From: an uncultured Streptomyces sp.
GTDB lineage: Bacteria; Actinomycetota; Actinomycetes; Streptomycetales; Streptomycetaceae
DNA: 49,608 nucleotides
Reading direction: 5' to 3'
Assembly: GCF_947488945.1 (NCBI RefSeq)
Contig: NZ_CANLBS010000034.1
Coordinates: 1 to 49,608, forward strand
Below the pieces are notes generated by a model. The model ran no database searches. It was not told the DNA's origin and was given only the letters and a program-made list of their open reading frames with translations. Positions 1 through 8,111 of this stretch are shown here, in pieces. The translations under genes and the position numbers were made by a program. How positions within the stretch are numbered: the first letter of the stretch is position 1; each line of letters starts with the position of its first letter.

Positions 1-85
1 TTACATTCCGAACCCGGAAGCTAAGCCTTTCCGCGCCGATGGTACTGCAGGGGGGACCCTGTGGGAGAGTAGGTCGCTGCCGAAC
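1..85 (+). rRNA. rrf: 5S rRNA, 3' portion (5' end outside window)
   Basis: The first 85 bases match the 3' two-thirds of a bacterial 5S rRNA. They contain CCGAACCCGGAAGCTAAG (loop B/helix III region), the GATGGTACTGC segment and the closing GGGAGAGTAGGTCGCTGCC strand. About 35 bases of the 5' end are missing at the window edge. It reads rightward and is followed at once by a terminator, so it should be the last gene of an rRNA operon lying to the left. Confidence 0.95.
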
Positions 86-100
86 AATTTTTGTGGGGAA

Positions 101-128
101 CCCCCGTGCCTGGTGGCACGGGGGTTTT
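101..128 (+). terminator. Intrinsic terminator of the rRNA operon
   Basis: A perfect 10-bp stem (CCCCCGTGCC / GGCACGGGGG) with loop TGGT is followed by TTTT. It lies 15 bases after the 5S rRNA end. Confidence 0.9.
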
Positions 129-263
129 CCGCGTTCCGGACCCGATGGATCCGTAAGGGGGAGCGCTCCGCGGGCGACTTCCACCCCGCGCATCCGCCGG
201 CCGACCCCGACCGGTAGGGTCAGGGGGCATCATCGGCACATTCTGCACACAGGAGGCCCCCGG

Positions 264-872
264 GTGGAGGTCCAGGAGACTCGGGTCCAGACAGACCGGG
301 TCCTCACCATCCCCAACATTCTCAGCATGGCCCGGCTCGTCGGGGTGCCGCTGTTCCTGTGGCTGATCCTCCGCCCCGTGTTCGGCGGCCCCGAGAGCGA
401 CGGCTGGGCCCTGTTGGTGCTGGCCCTGAGCGGAATCAGCGACTACCTCGACGGCAAGCTGGCCCGGCGGTGGAACCAGATCAGCAGCCTCGGCCGGCTC
501 CTCGACCCGGCCGCCGACCGGCTCTACATCCTGTCGACGCTCGTCGGACTCACCTGGCGCGAGATCCTGCCGCTCTGGCTGACCCTGGCGCTGGTGGCCC
601 GCGAGCTCATGCTGCTGGTCGCCGTAGGGGTCCTGCGCCGGCACGGCTATCCGCCGCCGCAGGTGAACTTCCTCGGAAAAGCTGCAACCTTCAACCTCAT
701 GTACGCGTTCCCGTTGTTGCTGCTCAGTACCGGAAGTGGTTGGCTGGAAACACTGGCCGCTATTTTCGGATGGGCGTTCGCCGGATGGGGTACAACGCTC
801 TATTGGTGGGCAGGAATCCTCTATGTGGTTCAAGTCCGCCGTCTTGTGAAGGCGGACGTCGAAGCCGAGTGA
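264..872 (+). CDS. pgsA2: CDP-alcohol phosphatidyltransferase (PgsA2-like)
   Basis: This 202-residue integral membrane enzyme of the CDP-alcohol phosphatidyltransferase family should transfer a phosphatidyl group from CDP-diacylglycerol to an alcohol acceptor. The signature D-G-x2-A-R-x8-G-x3-D-x3-D is present as YLDGKLARRWNQ...LGRLLDPAADR near residues 58-82, followed by several hydrophobic helices. The GTG start at 264 is chosen because AGGAGG lies 7 bases upstream; an in-frame ATG further left would run back into the rRNA terminator. It heads the conserved block. The M. tuberculosis orthologue at this position is pgsA2 (Rv1822). The acceptor (glycerol-3-phosphate, inositol phosphate or another alcohol) cannot be told from sequence. 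Confidence 0.9.
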   Translation: MEVQETRVQTDRVLTIPNILSMARLVGVPLFLWLILRPVFGGPESDGWALLVLALSGISDYLDGKLARRWNQISSLGRLLDPAADRLYILSTLVGLTWREILPLWLTLALVARELMLLVAVGVLRRHGYPPPQVNFLGKAATFNLMYAFPLLLLSTGSGWLETLAAIFGWAFAGWGTTLYWWAGILYVVQVRRLVKADVEAE

Positions 873-984
873 GTCCGTCGTAGCGGCGCCGAGCAGTGTG
901 GCCGGCCCGCGGCCCATGCCTTAGCAGGCGGCCCCGACGGGCTGAGTCGGCAATCATCGTCTCTTGCAGGAGGACGTTTCCGAC

Positions 985-3480
985 ATGAAGGCCGTCGTGA
1001 TGGCTGGCGGCGAAGGCACGCGCCTTCGCCCTATGACCTCGAGCATGCCCAAGCCGCTCCTTCCCGTGGCCAATCGGCCCATCATGGAGCACGTGCTGCG
1101 TCTGCTCAAAAGGCACGGGCTCAATGAGACCGTCGTGACCGTGCAGTTCCTCGCCTCCCTGGTGAAGAATTACTTCGGGGACGGCGAGGAGCTCGGGATG
1201 GAGCTCACCTATGCCAACGAGGAGAAGCCGCTCGGCACCGCGGGGAGTGTGAAGAACGCCGAGGAAGCCCTCAAGGACGACACCTTCCTCGTCATTTCCG
1301 GTGACGCCCTCACCGACTTCGACCTGACCGACCTCATCCGTTTCCACAAGGAGAAGGGCGGTCTGGTCACCGTCTGCCTGACACGTGTCCCCAATCCCCT
1401 GGAATTCGGGATCACGATCGTCGACGAGGAGGGCCAGGTCGAACGGTTCCTGGAGAAGCCGACCTGGGGGCAGGTCTTCTCGGACACCGTCAACACGGGC
1501 ATCTACGTGATGGAGCCCGAGGTCTTCGACTACGTCCAGGCCGACACCTCCGTGGACTGGTCCGGTGACGTCTTCCCGCAGCTCATGAAGGAAGGGAAGC
1601 CGATCTACGGCTACATCGCCGAGGGCTACTGGGAGGACGTCGGCACGCACGAGAGCTACGTCAAGGCCCAGGCCGACGTGCTGGAGCGCAAGGTCGACGT
1701 CGAACTCGACGGCTTCGAGATCGCTCCCGGCGTGTGGGTGGCCGAGGGCGCCGAGGTGCACCCCGACGCGGTGCTGCGCGGGCCCCTCTACATCGGCGAC
1801 TACGCCAAGGTCGAGGCCGGCGTCGAACTCCGCGAACACACGGTCATCGGCTCGAACGTGGTCGTCAAGTCCGGGGCGTTCCTGCACCGCGCGGTGATCC
1901 ACGACAACGTGTTCATCGGCGCCCACAGCAACCTCCGCGGCTGCGTGATCGGCAAGAACACCGACGTGATGCGGGCCGCCCGCATCGAGGACGGCGCCGT
2001 CATCGGCGACGAATGCCTCGTCGGCGAAGAATCGATCATCCAGGGCAACGTGCGGGTCTACCCGTTCAAGACCATCGAGGCCGGCGCCTTCGTCAACACC
2101 TCGGTGATCTGGGAGTCGCGCGGTCAGGCGCACCTCTTCGGCGCGCGCGGCGTCTCCGGCATCCTGAACGTCGAGATCACCCCCGAACTCGCGGTCCGGC
2201 TGGCCGGCGCCTACGCGACCACCCTCAAGAAGGGCTCCACGGTCACCACGGCACGCGACCACTCCCGCGGCGCGCGCGCCCTGAAGAGAGCGGTCATCTC
2301 CGCCCTCCAGGCCAGCGCGATCGACGTCCGCGACCTGGAGAACGTGCCGCTGCCGGTGGCCCGCCAGCAGACGGCCCGGGGCAGCGCCGGCGGCATCATG
2401 ATCCGTACGTCGCCCGGTGTTCCGGACTCCGTCGACATCATGTTCTTCGACGAGCGCGGCGCGGACCTCTCGCAGGCGCAGCAGCGCAAGCTCGACCGGG
2501 TCTACGCCCGCCAGGAGTACCGCAGGGCTTTCCCGGGCGAGATCGGGGACCTGCACTTCCCGTCGAGCGTCTTCGACTCGTACACCGGCTCGCTGCTGCG
2601 GAACGTGGACACCACCGGGATCGCGGACGCCGGGCTGAAGGTCGTGGTCGACGCCTCGAACGGCAGCGCCGGCCTCGTCCTGCCCAGCCTCCTCGGGCGG
2701 CTGGGCGTCGACGCGCTGACCATCAACCCCGGTCTCGACGAGACCCGGCCCACCGAGTCCGCGGAGTCCCGCCGGGCCGGACTGGTCCGGCTCGGTGAGA
2801 TCGTCTCCTCGGCGCGGGCCGCCTTCGGCGTCCGGTTCGACCCCGTCGGCGAGCGGCTCTCCCTGGTGGACGAGCGCGGCAAGATCATCGAGGACGACCG
2901 CGCACTGCTGGTGATGCTCGACCTGGTCGCCGCGGAGCGGCGCAGCGGGCGGGTCGCGCTGCCCGTGACCACGACGCGGGTCGCCGAGCAGGTGGCGGCG
3001 TACCACGGCACCCAGGTCGAATGGACGACGACGTCGCCGGACGACCTGACGCGGGTCGGCCGCGAGGAGAACACCATCTTCGGCGGGGACGGGCGCGGCG
3101 GGTTCATCATCCCCGAGTCCAGCAGCGTCTTCGACGGTTCGGCCGCGTTCGTCCGGCTCCTCGGACTGATCGCCCGCACCCAGCTCACGCTGAGCCAGAT
3201 CGACGCCCGGATCCCCCGGGCACACGTGCTGCGGCGGGACCTGGCGACCCCCTGGGCCGTCAAGGGCCTGGTCATGCGGCGGGTGGTGGAGGCCGCGGGC
3301 GACCGCGACGTCGACACCACCGACGGCGTGCGGGTCGTGGAGGCGGACGGCCGCTGGATCATGGTCCTGCCGGACCGGGCCGAGGCCGTCACCCACCTGT
3401 GGGCCGAAGGGCCCGACGACGCGTCCGCGGAGGCCCTGCTCGACGAATGGGCGGCCGTGGTGGACAGCGCGGGCGACTGA
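985..3480 (+). CDS. Mannose-1-phosphate guanylyltransferase-like protein fused to a degenerate phosphomannomutase domain
   Basis: The protein has 831 residues in three parts. Residues 1-235 form a nucleotidyltransferase with the GGEGTRLRPMTSSMPKPLLP signature and a typical GD metal site. Residues about 250-380 form left-handed beta-helix hexapeptide repeats. Residues about 385-831 form an alpha-D-phosphohexomutase-like region. The first two parts resemble GDP-mannose pyrophosphorylase (NDP-sugar synthesis for glycans and glycolipids). In the third, the phospho-serine loop (normally TASHNP) reads RTSPGVP at residues 474-480, and the metal loop (normally DGDGDR) reads DPVGER at 619-624. The mutase part therefore looks inactive. 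The ATG at 985 has GGAGG 11 bases upstream; a TTG at 964 is less likely because it overlaps that site. It may act with the preceding lipid enzyme. Confidence 0.88.
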   Translation: MKAVVMAGGEGTRLRPMTSSMPKPLLPVANRPIMEHVLRLLKRHGLNETVVTVQFLASLVKNYFGDGEELGMELTYANEEKPLGTAGSVKNAEEALKDDTFLVISGDALTDFDLTDLIRFHKEKGGLVTVCLTRVPNPLEFGITIVDEEGQVERFLEKPTWGQVFSDTVNTGIYVMEPEVFDYVQADTSVDWSGDVFPQLMKEGKPIYGYIAEGYWEDVGTHESYVKAQADVLERKVDVELDGFEIAPGVWVAEGAEVHPDAVLRGPLYIGDYAKVEAGVELREHTVIGSNVVVKSGAFLHRAVIHDNVFIGAHSNLRGCVIGKNTDVMRAARIEDGAVIGDECLVGEESIIQGNVRVYPFKTIEAGAFVNTSVIWESRGQAHLFGARGVSGILNVEITPELAVRLAGAYATTLKKGSTVTTARDHSRGARALKRAVISALQASAIDVRDLENVPLPVARQQTARGSAGGIMIRTSPGVPDSVDIMFFDERGADLSQAQQRKLDRVYARQEYRRAFPGEIGDLHFPSSVFDSYTGSLLRNVDTTGIADAGLKVVVDASNGSAGLVLPSLLGRLGVDALTINPGLDETRPTESAESRRAGLVRLGEIVSSARAAFGVRFDPVGERLSLVDERGKIIEDDRALLVMLDLVAAERRSGRVALPVTTTRVAEQVAAYHGTQVEWTTTSPDDLTRVGREENTIFGGDGRGGFIIPESSSVFDGSAAFVRLLGLIARTQLTLSQIDARIPRAHVLRRDLATPWAVKGLVMRRVVEAAGDRDVDTTDGVRVVEADGRWIMVLPDRAEAVTHLWAEGPDDASAEALLDEWAAVVDSAGD

Positions 3481-3494
3481 CCGGATCAGCCATG

Positions 3495-3543
3495 ACGGCG
3501 CCCCCGGGAGCTGCGGCCACGCCGCGGTTCCCGGGGGCGCCGT
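3495..3543 (+). terminator. Strong hairpin terminator
   Basis: A perfect 15-bp inverted repeat (ACGGCGCCCCCGGGA / TCCCGGGGGCGCCGT) starts 15 bases after the stop codon of the fusion protein. There is no T tract, as is usual for Streptomyces. It separates the first two genes from the DUF881 operon. Confidence 0.8.
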
Positions 3544-3610
3544 GCGCCGCGGGGCCCGGCCCCACGGGTGCATTCGGCGCGAGCGGGGTTGACGTGCGAC
3601 GATGTGCGGC

Positions 3611-4531
3611 ATGTCTCAGCAGCCCCCCGAACGGAGTACCGGCTCGCCGCGCCCCCGCCTCGACGCCTCCATGTCGCTGCTGACCAATGTGATGGACCAC
3701 AGCCTCGACGCCGGTTACGCGGAGGCCGCGGCGAGGCGCGAGGCGGAAGGCCGGGCAGGCGCGCCGCGGTCCCTGCGGGCGAAGCTGGCGCTGGCCGGCG
3801 CCCTCGTGCTGGCGGCGGTCATCGTGACGCTCGGCGCCGCCGAGGCGCGCGTCTCCGCCCCGGTGGTCGCCAAGGAGCGCGAGGAGCTGATCGACCGGAT
3901 CGGTGACGAGACGGACGCCGCGGACTCGCTGGAGTCGCAGGTCGAGAAGCTCCGGGCGGACGTCGGAGAGCGGCAGCGCAAGGCGCTGCAGGAGCACGGC
4001 GGGGACCAGGGGCAGCTGGTCGCGCTGCTGTCCGGCGCGACGGCGGTGCGCGGACCGGGCGTGAAACTGGTCGTCGACGACGCCGAGGACAGCTCCGCCG
4101 GCGGGGGCGGGCCGCGCGAGTCGAGCGGCTTCTCCGACACCGGCCGGGTCCGCGACCGGGACATGCAGCGGGTCGTCAACGGCCTCTGGGAATCGGGCGC
4201 CGAGGCCATCGCCATCAACGGGCAGCGGTTGACGGCGCTTTCGGCGATCCGTGCCGCCGGCGACGCCATACTGGTCGACAACCGGCCGCTGGTGCCGCCC
4301 TACACGGTGCTCGCGGTGGGCGACGGCAAGAAGCTCGCCGCGGCGTTCCGGGACAGCGCGGACGGCATGTACCTGGACGCGCTGCGCGAGAACTTCGACA
4401 TCCGCACCAGCCTGTCCGACCAGAGTTCGGTGCGCCTGCCGGCCGCGCCGAGCCTCACCGTACGCTCGGCAGAACCGAAGGCCGCGGGCGCCGGCAGTGG
4501 CGCGGCCGAGACAGAGAAGGACGCATCGTGA
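3611..4531 (+). CDS. DUF881 membrane protein (first copy)
   Basis: This DUF881 family protein has about 306 residues. A short cytoplasmic N-terminus is followed by one membrane segment (about residues 58-76, LALAGALVLAAVIVTLGAA). Next come a coiled coil rich in Glu, Leu and Arg, then the DUF881 fold with characteristic segments GVKLVVDDAE, ESGAEAIAINGQR and VDNRPLVPPY. The topology is type II, with the globular domain outside the membrane. No ribosome site stands before ATG 3611, and GACGAT at 3598-3603 could be a -10 box for a leaderless transcript; ATG 3602 is an alternative start. Its 3' end overlaps sbp by four bases. In Firmicutes, DUF881 genes and sbp lie beside ftsA in the division cluster. 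The biochemical role is unknown. Confidence 0.85.
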   Translation: MSQQPPERSTGSPRPRLDASMSLLTNVMDHSLDAGYAEAAARREAEGRAGAPRSLRAKLALAGALVLAAVIVTLGAAEARVSAPVVAKEREELIDRIGDETDAADSLESQVEKLRADVGERQRKALQEHGGDQGQLVALLSGATAVRGPGVKLVVDDAEDSSAGGGGPRESSGFSDTGRVRDRDMQRVVNGLWESGAEAIAINGQRLTALSAIRAAGDAILVDNRPLVPPYTVLAVGDGKKLAAAFRDSADGMYLDALRENFDIRTSLSDQSSVRLPAAPSLTVRSAEPKAAGAGSGAAETEKDAS

Positions 4532-4860
4532 TCGCCGTACTGGGCCTCGTCGTGGGAGTCGTGGTCGGACTGTTCGTCCGCCCCGAAGTGCCGGCGGTGG
4601 TCGAGCCCTACCTGCCGATCGCCGTCGTGGCCGCGCTCGACGCGGTCTTCGGCGGGCTCCGCGCCATGCTGGACGGCATCTTCGTGGACAAGGTCTTCGT
4701 GGTGTCGTTCCTGTCGAACGTGGTGGTCGCGGCCCTCATCGTGTTCCTCGGCGATCAGTTGGGCGTCGGCGCCCAGCTTTCCACCGGTGTGGTGGTCGTG
4801 CTCGGCATCCGGATCTTCTCCAACGCCGCGGCCATCCGCCGCCACGTCTTCAGGGCTTGA
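4528..4860 (+). CDS. sbp: Small basic protein (Sbp family, DUF1290)
   Basis: This 110-residue membrane protein has three hydrophobic helices (about residues 2-18, 26-45 and 57-100) and the conserved core EPYLPIAVVAALDAVFGGLRA, here split by a short loop. It belongs to the Sbp family found beside cell-division genes in Gram-positive bacteria; the function is not established. Its GTG start overlaps the stop of the first DUF881 gene (GTGA). Its stop overlaps the start of the second (TGATG). Translational coupling of all three, and a shared complex, are likely. Confidence 0.88.
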   Translation: MIAVLGLVVGVVVGLFVRPEVPAVVEPYLPIAVVAALDAVFGGLRAMLDGIFVDKVFVVSFLSNVVVAALIVFLGDQLGVGAQLSTGVVVVLGIRIFSNAAAIRRHVFRA

Positions 4861-5714
4861 TGAGCATGGTTCACGACGTGACTGGGGGCGACGGCCCCCG
4901 CGACGAGGAGCCGGCGCGCTCCGAGCAGCACCACCACCACGCCGCCCCGCCGGCCTCCGCACCTCCGCGGGCGGCGGACGGCGGCCCGGGTTCCACCGAC
5001 GGGCGGCGGCGGCTGATCGCCGGCCTCTGGCCGCCGCGGGTGACGCGCGCCCAACTCGTCGTCGCGCTCCTGCTGTTCGTGCTCGGGCTCGGCCTGGCGA
5101 TCCAGGTCAGGTCCACCAACGACGACAGCGCGCTGCGTGGCGCCCGGCAGGAGGACCTGGTCCGCATCCTCGACGAGGTGGACGACCGCAGCCGGCGGCT
5201 GGAGGACGAGAAGCAGCGGCTGGACGCCCAGCGCACCGAGTTGGAGAACAGCTCGGACCAGGCGGAGGAGGCGCGCAGGCAGACGCTGGAGAAGGAGCGT
5301 CAGCTCGGTATCCTCGCGGGCACGGTCGCCGCGCACGGCCCCGGCATCACGCTGACCATCCACGACCCCACCGGCGCCGTCACGCCGGACATGCTGCTGG
5401 ACGCCATCCAGGAGCTGCGGGCCGCCGGGGCCGAGGCCATCGAGGTCAACGGGGTGCGGGTGGTCGCCAGTACGTACTTCTCCGGCGAAGGCGGCGCGGT
5501 AGAGGTGGACGGCCGCAAGGTGACCGCCCCGTACGCGTTCAAGGTGATCGGCCGGCCGCAGGATCTGGAGCCGGCGCTGAACATTCCTGGCGGCGTGGTC
5601 CAGACGCTGGAGAAGGAACAGGCCACCGCCGTGGTGGAACGCGCCGACGACATCGTCGTGGACGCCTTGCGACCTGCGAAGCAGCCTGACTACGCTCGGT
5701 CGTCGTCGCAGTGA
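4860..5714 (+). CDS. DUF881 membrane protein (second copy)
   Basis: This is a 284-residue DUF881 paralogue. The cytoplasmic N-terminus is acidic and His-rich, with a short HHHH run. One membrane helix lies near residues 62-80 (QLVVALLLFVLGLGLAIQV), followed by a coiled coil (residues about 95-145) and the DUF881 domain (GITLTIHDPTGAVTPDMLLD, then AGAEAIEVNGVRVV). The ATG at 4860 overlaps the stop of sbp, and ATG 4866 is an alternative. The arrangement DUF881 - Sbp - DUF881 suggests a hetero-oligomer of the two paralogues around Sbp. Unlike mycobacteria, no gcvH follows; 190 non-coding bases lead to the FHA gene. Confidence 0.87.
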   Translation: MSMVHDVTGGDGPRDEEPARSEQHHHHAAPPASAPPRAADGGPGSTDGRRRLIAGLWPPRVTRAQLVVALLLFVLGLGLAIQVRSTNDDSALRGARQEDLVRILDEVDDRSRRLEDEKQRLDAQRTELENSSDQAEEARRQTLEKERQLGILAGTVAAHGPGITLTIHDPTGAVTPDMLLDAIQELRAAGAEAIEVNGVRVVASTYFSGEGGAVEVDGRKVTAPYAFKVIGRPQDLEPALNIPGGVVQTLEKEQATAVVERADDIVVDALRPAKQPDYARSSSQ

Positions 5715-5904
5715 TCCGTTCCGGCGCGCGGATCGGGGCATGCCCTCGTCGGATTGCGGGGGGTCGCCGCAACGGATGGGGGGCGCGTGGTGGAAACTGT
5801 CGGGTGGATACGGACGTTGTGAGGTTGTCCGGGTCGGCAGGTGCATTCAGTCAGGGTTCGTCCTGCCCCACGGGCGGGTCTATGTCGGTCAAGGGGAATC
5901 GCCC

Positions 5905-6675
5905 GTGAAGTTTTTTGCGAAGTTGTTCGGCAAGAGCGCACGCGAGGACAGCAACAGCGCTGCCCGCCACCGTGCGCCGCGCAACGGCCAGGAGGAGGGG
6001 CAGGACGCGGAGCGTCCGCTCTTCCGCGACGAGGTGACCGCCACCGGCGCGTCGTCCGTTGACCCCGCCGGTGCGCCGCGCATAGGTTTCGGGGAATCAT
6101 CGACCCCGAGCGCGGGCGGGGCGTCCGCCGCCCCGGGAGGCTCCGCCATGCCGGTATGCACGAGGTGCGGTCACCAGAACGCCGCGGGCAGTCGCTTCTG
6201 CTCCAACTGCGGCGCGCCGCTGCGGGGCGGGGTGCCCGAGCGCCCCTCGGAGACCACCTCGACGATCTCCATCTCGGGCCTGGAGGCGTACGAGGCGGAG
6301 GCCACCGGCCAGACGCTGCTGCCGTCCCTGTCGCCCGAGGCGCAGGCCGCCGTCGACGCCCTGCCCGCGGGTTCGGCGCTGCTGGTGGTCCGCCGGGGCC
6401 CGAACTCGGGCAGCCGGTTCCTGCTGGACAGCGATCTGACGACGGCGGGGCGTCACCCGCAGAGCGACATCTTCCTCGACGACGTCACCGTGTCGCGGCG
6501 TCATGTCGAGTTCCGCAGGGGTGCGGACGGTAGTTTCACCGTGGGGGACGTCGGCAGCCTGAACGGCACCTACGTCAACCGGGAGCGCATCGATTCGGTC
6601 GCGCTCTCCAACGGCGACGAGGTCCAGATCGGGAAGTACCGACTGGTCTTCTACGCGAGCCAGCGGAGCGTGTGA
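5905..6675 (+). CDS. garA: FHA-domain metabolic regulator, GarA/OdhI type, with N-terminal zinc ribbon
   Basis: The protein has 256 residues. A zinc ribbon (C85, C88, C99, C102) is followed by a SETTSTISI segment whose T117/T118 match the phosphothreonine site of mycobacterial GarA and corynebacterial OdhI. The C-terminal FHA domain (about 150-256) carries AGRHPQSDI, VSRRH and GSLNGTYVN. In the known homologues, Ser/Thr kinases (PknB/PknG) phosphorylate the N-terminal TT motif, and the free FHA domain then inhibits 2-oxoglutarate dehydrogenase and glutamate dehydrogenase. GTG 5905 has AAGGGGA 7 bases upstream; open frame continues further left but without a plausible start. GarA is about 160 residues, so the roughly 100-residue zinc-ribbon extension is a real difference. 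Confidence 0.88.
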   Translation: MKFFAKLFGKSAREDSNSAARHRAPRNGQEEGQDAERPLFRDEVTATGASSVDPAGAPRIGFGESSTPSAGGASAAPGGSAMPVCTRCGHQNAAGSRFCSNCGAPLRGGVPERPSETTSTISISGLEAYEAEATGQTLLPSLSPEAQAAVDALPAGSALLVVRRGPNSGSRFLLDSDLTTAGRHPQSDIFLDDVTVSRRHVEFRRGADGSFTVGDVGSLNGTYVNRERIDSVALSNGDEVQIGKYRLVFYASQRSV

Positions 6676-6680
6676 CCCAC

Positions 6681-6699
6681 CCCCGGACACGGTCCGGGG
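6681..6699 (+). terminator. Hairpin between the FHA gene and ftsR
   Basis: CCCCGGAC and GTCCGGGG form an 8-bp stem with a 3-base loop just after the FHA stop codon and before the ftsR ribosome site. It could terminate or attenuate read-through. Confidence 0.5.
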
Positions 6700-6717
6700 G
6701 GACCCCCAGGAAGGCCC

Positions 6718-7464
6718 ATGCTGCGAACATCCACCGGCGGTGCCGGAAACGGCACCGCCGCCGCGGACCAGCGTGCGATGAGCATCGGCGCGGTGCTCCT
6801 GCAGCTGCGTGACGAGTTTCCCGAAGTCACCATTTCGAAGATCCGCTTCCTGGAGGCGGAGGGTCTCGTGGAGCCCCGGCGCACCCCCGCCGGGTACCGG
6901 AAGTTCAGTGCCGAGGACGTCGAGAAGCTCGCCCAGGTCCTCCGTATGCAGCGGGACCACTACCTTCCGCTGAAGGTCATCCGGGAGTACCTCGACGCCC
7001 TCGGCCGCGGCGAGCAGGCGGTGCTGCCCTCTCCGGGCGGCCGCCGCGAGCTCGCGGAGGGGTGCTGGGAGCCCTCCGGCCCGGCAACTCCCACCGCGGC
7101 CCGGATCGGGCGCGCGGAGCTGCTCGCCGCCACCGGTGCGGACGAGGAGCAGCTCGACGAATGGGAGTCGTACGGGCTGGTCGTCGGTGATCCGGTGGAC
7201 GGATACGACGCCGAGGCGGTGAACGTCGCCAAGCTGGTGGCGGATCTCGGGCGGTTCGGACTGGAGCCGCGTCATCTGCGGGCGATCAGGGCCGCCGCCG
7301 ACCGCGAGGCCGGGCTGGTCGAGCAGGTCGTCGCCCCCCTGCGCCGGCATCGGAATCCGCAGACCAGGGCCCATGCGGAGGAGACCGCGAAGGAGCTCGC
7401 GGAGCTCTCCGTACGGCTGCACGCGGCGCTGGTGCAGACCGCTCTGCGCATCCGGTTCCACTGA
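6718..7464 (+). CDS. ftsR: MerR-family regulator FtsR
   Basis: This 248-residue MerR regulator has a winged-helix DNA-binding domain near residues 22-85, with the typical SKIRFLEAEGLVEPRRTPAG turn and RKFSAEDVEKL. A C-terminal region begins around residue 125 (AELLAATGADEEQLDEWESYGL). It is the orthologue of Rv1828 and of corynebacterial FtsR, which activates ftsZ transcription. That suggests a role in tuning cell division or growth. The ATG at 6718 follows AGGAAGG. Its position directly behind the GarA-like gene is conserved across actinobacteria. Confidence 0.88.
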   Translation: MLRTSTGGAGNGTAAADQRAMSIGAVLLQLRDEFPEVTISKIRFLEAEGLVEPRRTPAGYRKFSAEDVEKLAQVLRMQRDHYLPLKVIREYLDALGRGEQAVLPSPGGRRELAEGCWEPSGPATPTAARIGRAELLAATGADEEQLDEWESYGLVVGDPVDGYDAEAVNVAKLVADLGRFGLEPRHLRAIRAAADREAGLVEQVVAPLRRHRNPQTRAHAEETAKELAELSVRLHAALVQTALRIRFH

Positions 7465-7505
7465 CCTCGGACGAGCCCGACTACCCAAACATGGCGGGCA
7501 CGTCC

Positions 7506-7511
7506 TAGGGT
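7506..7511 (+). promoter_or_regulatory. Possible -10 box for a leaderless DUF151 transcript
   Basis: TAGGGT fits the actinobacterial TANNNT pattern and ends 6 bases before the GTG start at 7518, which has no ribosome-binding site. No convincing -35 is visible. Confidence 0.4.
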
Positions 7512-7517
7512 TGCTGT

Positions 7518-7991
7518 GTGAACGAGCTCGACGTTGTCGGTGTCCGGGTGGAAATGCCCTCCAACCAACCGATCGTTCTCCTGCGTGAAGTGGGAGGCGA
7601 CCGGTACCTCCCCATTTGGATCGGTCCCGGTGAGGCGACCGCGATCGCCTTCGCCCAGCAGGGCATGGCGCCCGCGAGACCGCTGACCCATGACCTGTTC
7701 AAGGACGTCCTGGAGGCCGTCGGTCAGGAACTGACCGAGGTCCGGATCACGGACATCCGGGACGGGATCTTCTACGCGGAGCTGGTCTTCGCCGGCGGCG
7801 TGGAGGTGAGCGCCCGGCCCTCCGACGCCATAGCGCTGGCCCTGCGCACCGGCACGCCGATCTACGGCAGTGACGGGGTGCTGGACGACGCGGGGATCGC
7901 CATCCCGGACGAGCAGGAGGACGAGGTGGAGAAGTTCCGCGAGTTCCTCGACCAGATCTCGCCGGAGGACTTCGGAACCAACAGCCAGTGA
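7518..7991 (+). CDS. Bifunctional nuclease family protein (DUF151)
   Basis: This 157-residue DUF151 protein matches the family along its whole length: N-terminal MNELDVVGVRVEMPSNQP, the core YLPIWIGPGEATAIA, and ARPSDAIALALRTGTPIY near residues 100-117. The acidic tail is variable. Some plant and bacterial members have RNase/DNase activity, and the mycobacterial orthologue is Rv1829. The GTG at 7518 is the only start that keeps the conserved N-terminus, and the lack of a ribosome site suggests leaderless translation. It lies between two merR genes, as in mycobacteria. Confidence 0.88.
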   Translation: MNELDVVGVRVEMPSNQPIVLLREVGGDRYLPIWIGPGEATAIAFAQQGMAPARPLTHDLFKDVLEAVGQELTEVRITDIRDGIFYAELVFAGGVEVSARPSDAIALALRTGTPIYGSDGVLDDAGIAIPDEQEDEVEKFREFLDQISPEDFGTNSQ

Positions 7992-8085
7992 GCGTGCGCG
8001 CCCGTCCCGGACGACCGGGCGGACGCGCATCCGGCAAGCCTTTCCCGGTGTCGAGTCACGCGAAACCACCCTTGGGGTGATTATC

Positions 8086-8101
8086 ACTCGGCGTGCCGAG
8101 T
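8086..8101. promoter_or_regulatory. Palindrome upstream of the second merR gene
   Basis: ACTCGGC-GT-GCCGAGT is a perfect 7-bp inverted repeat ending 10 bases before a predicted -35 box. This is a suitable place for an activator or autoregulatory site. Confidence 0.5.
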
Positions 8102-8111
8102 GTGGCGATCG

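Noticed and set aside
760..3612. Long open frame antisense to the nucleotidyltransferase fusion
   Set aside because: It mirrors a well-conserved gene on the other strand and has the composition of a shadow frame. Such long antisense frames are common in very GC-rich DNA.
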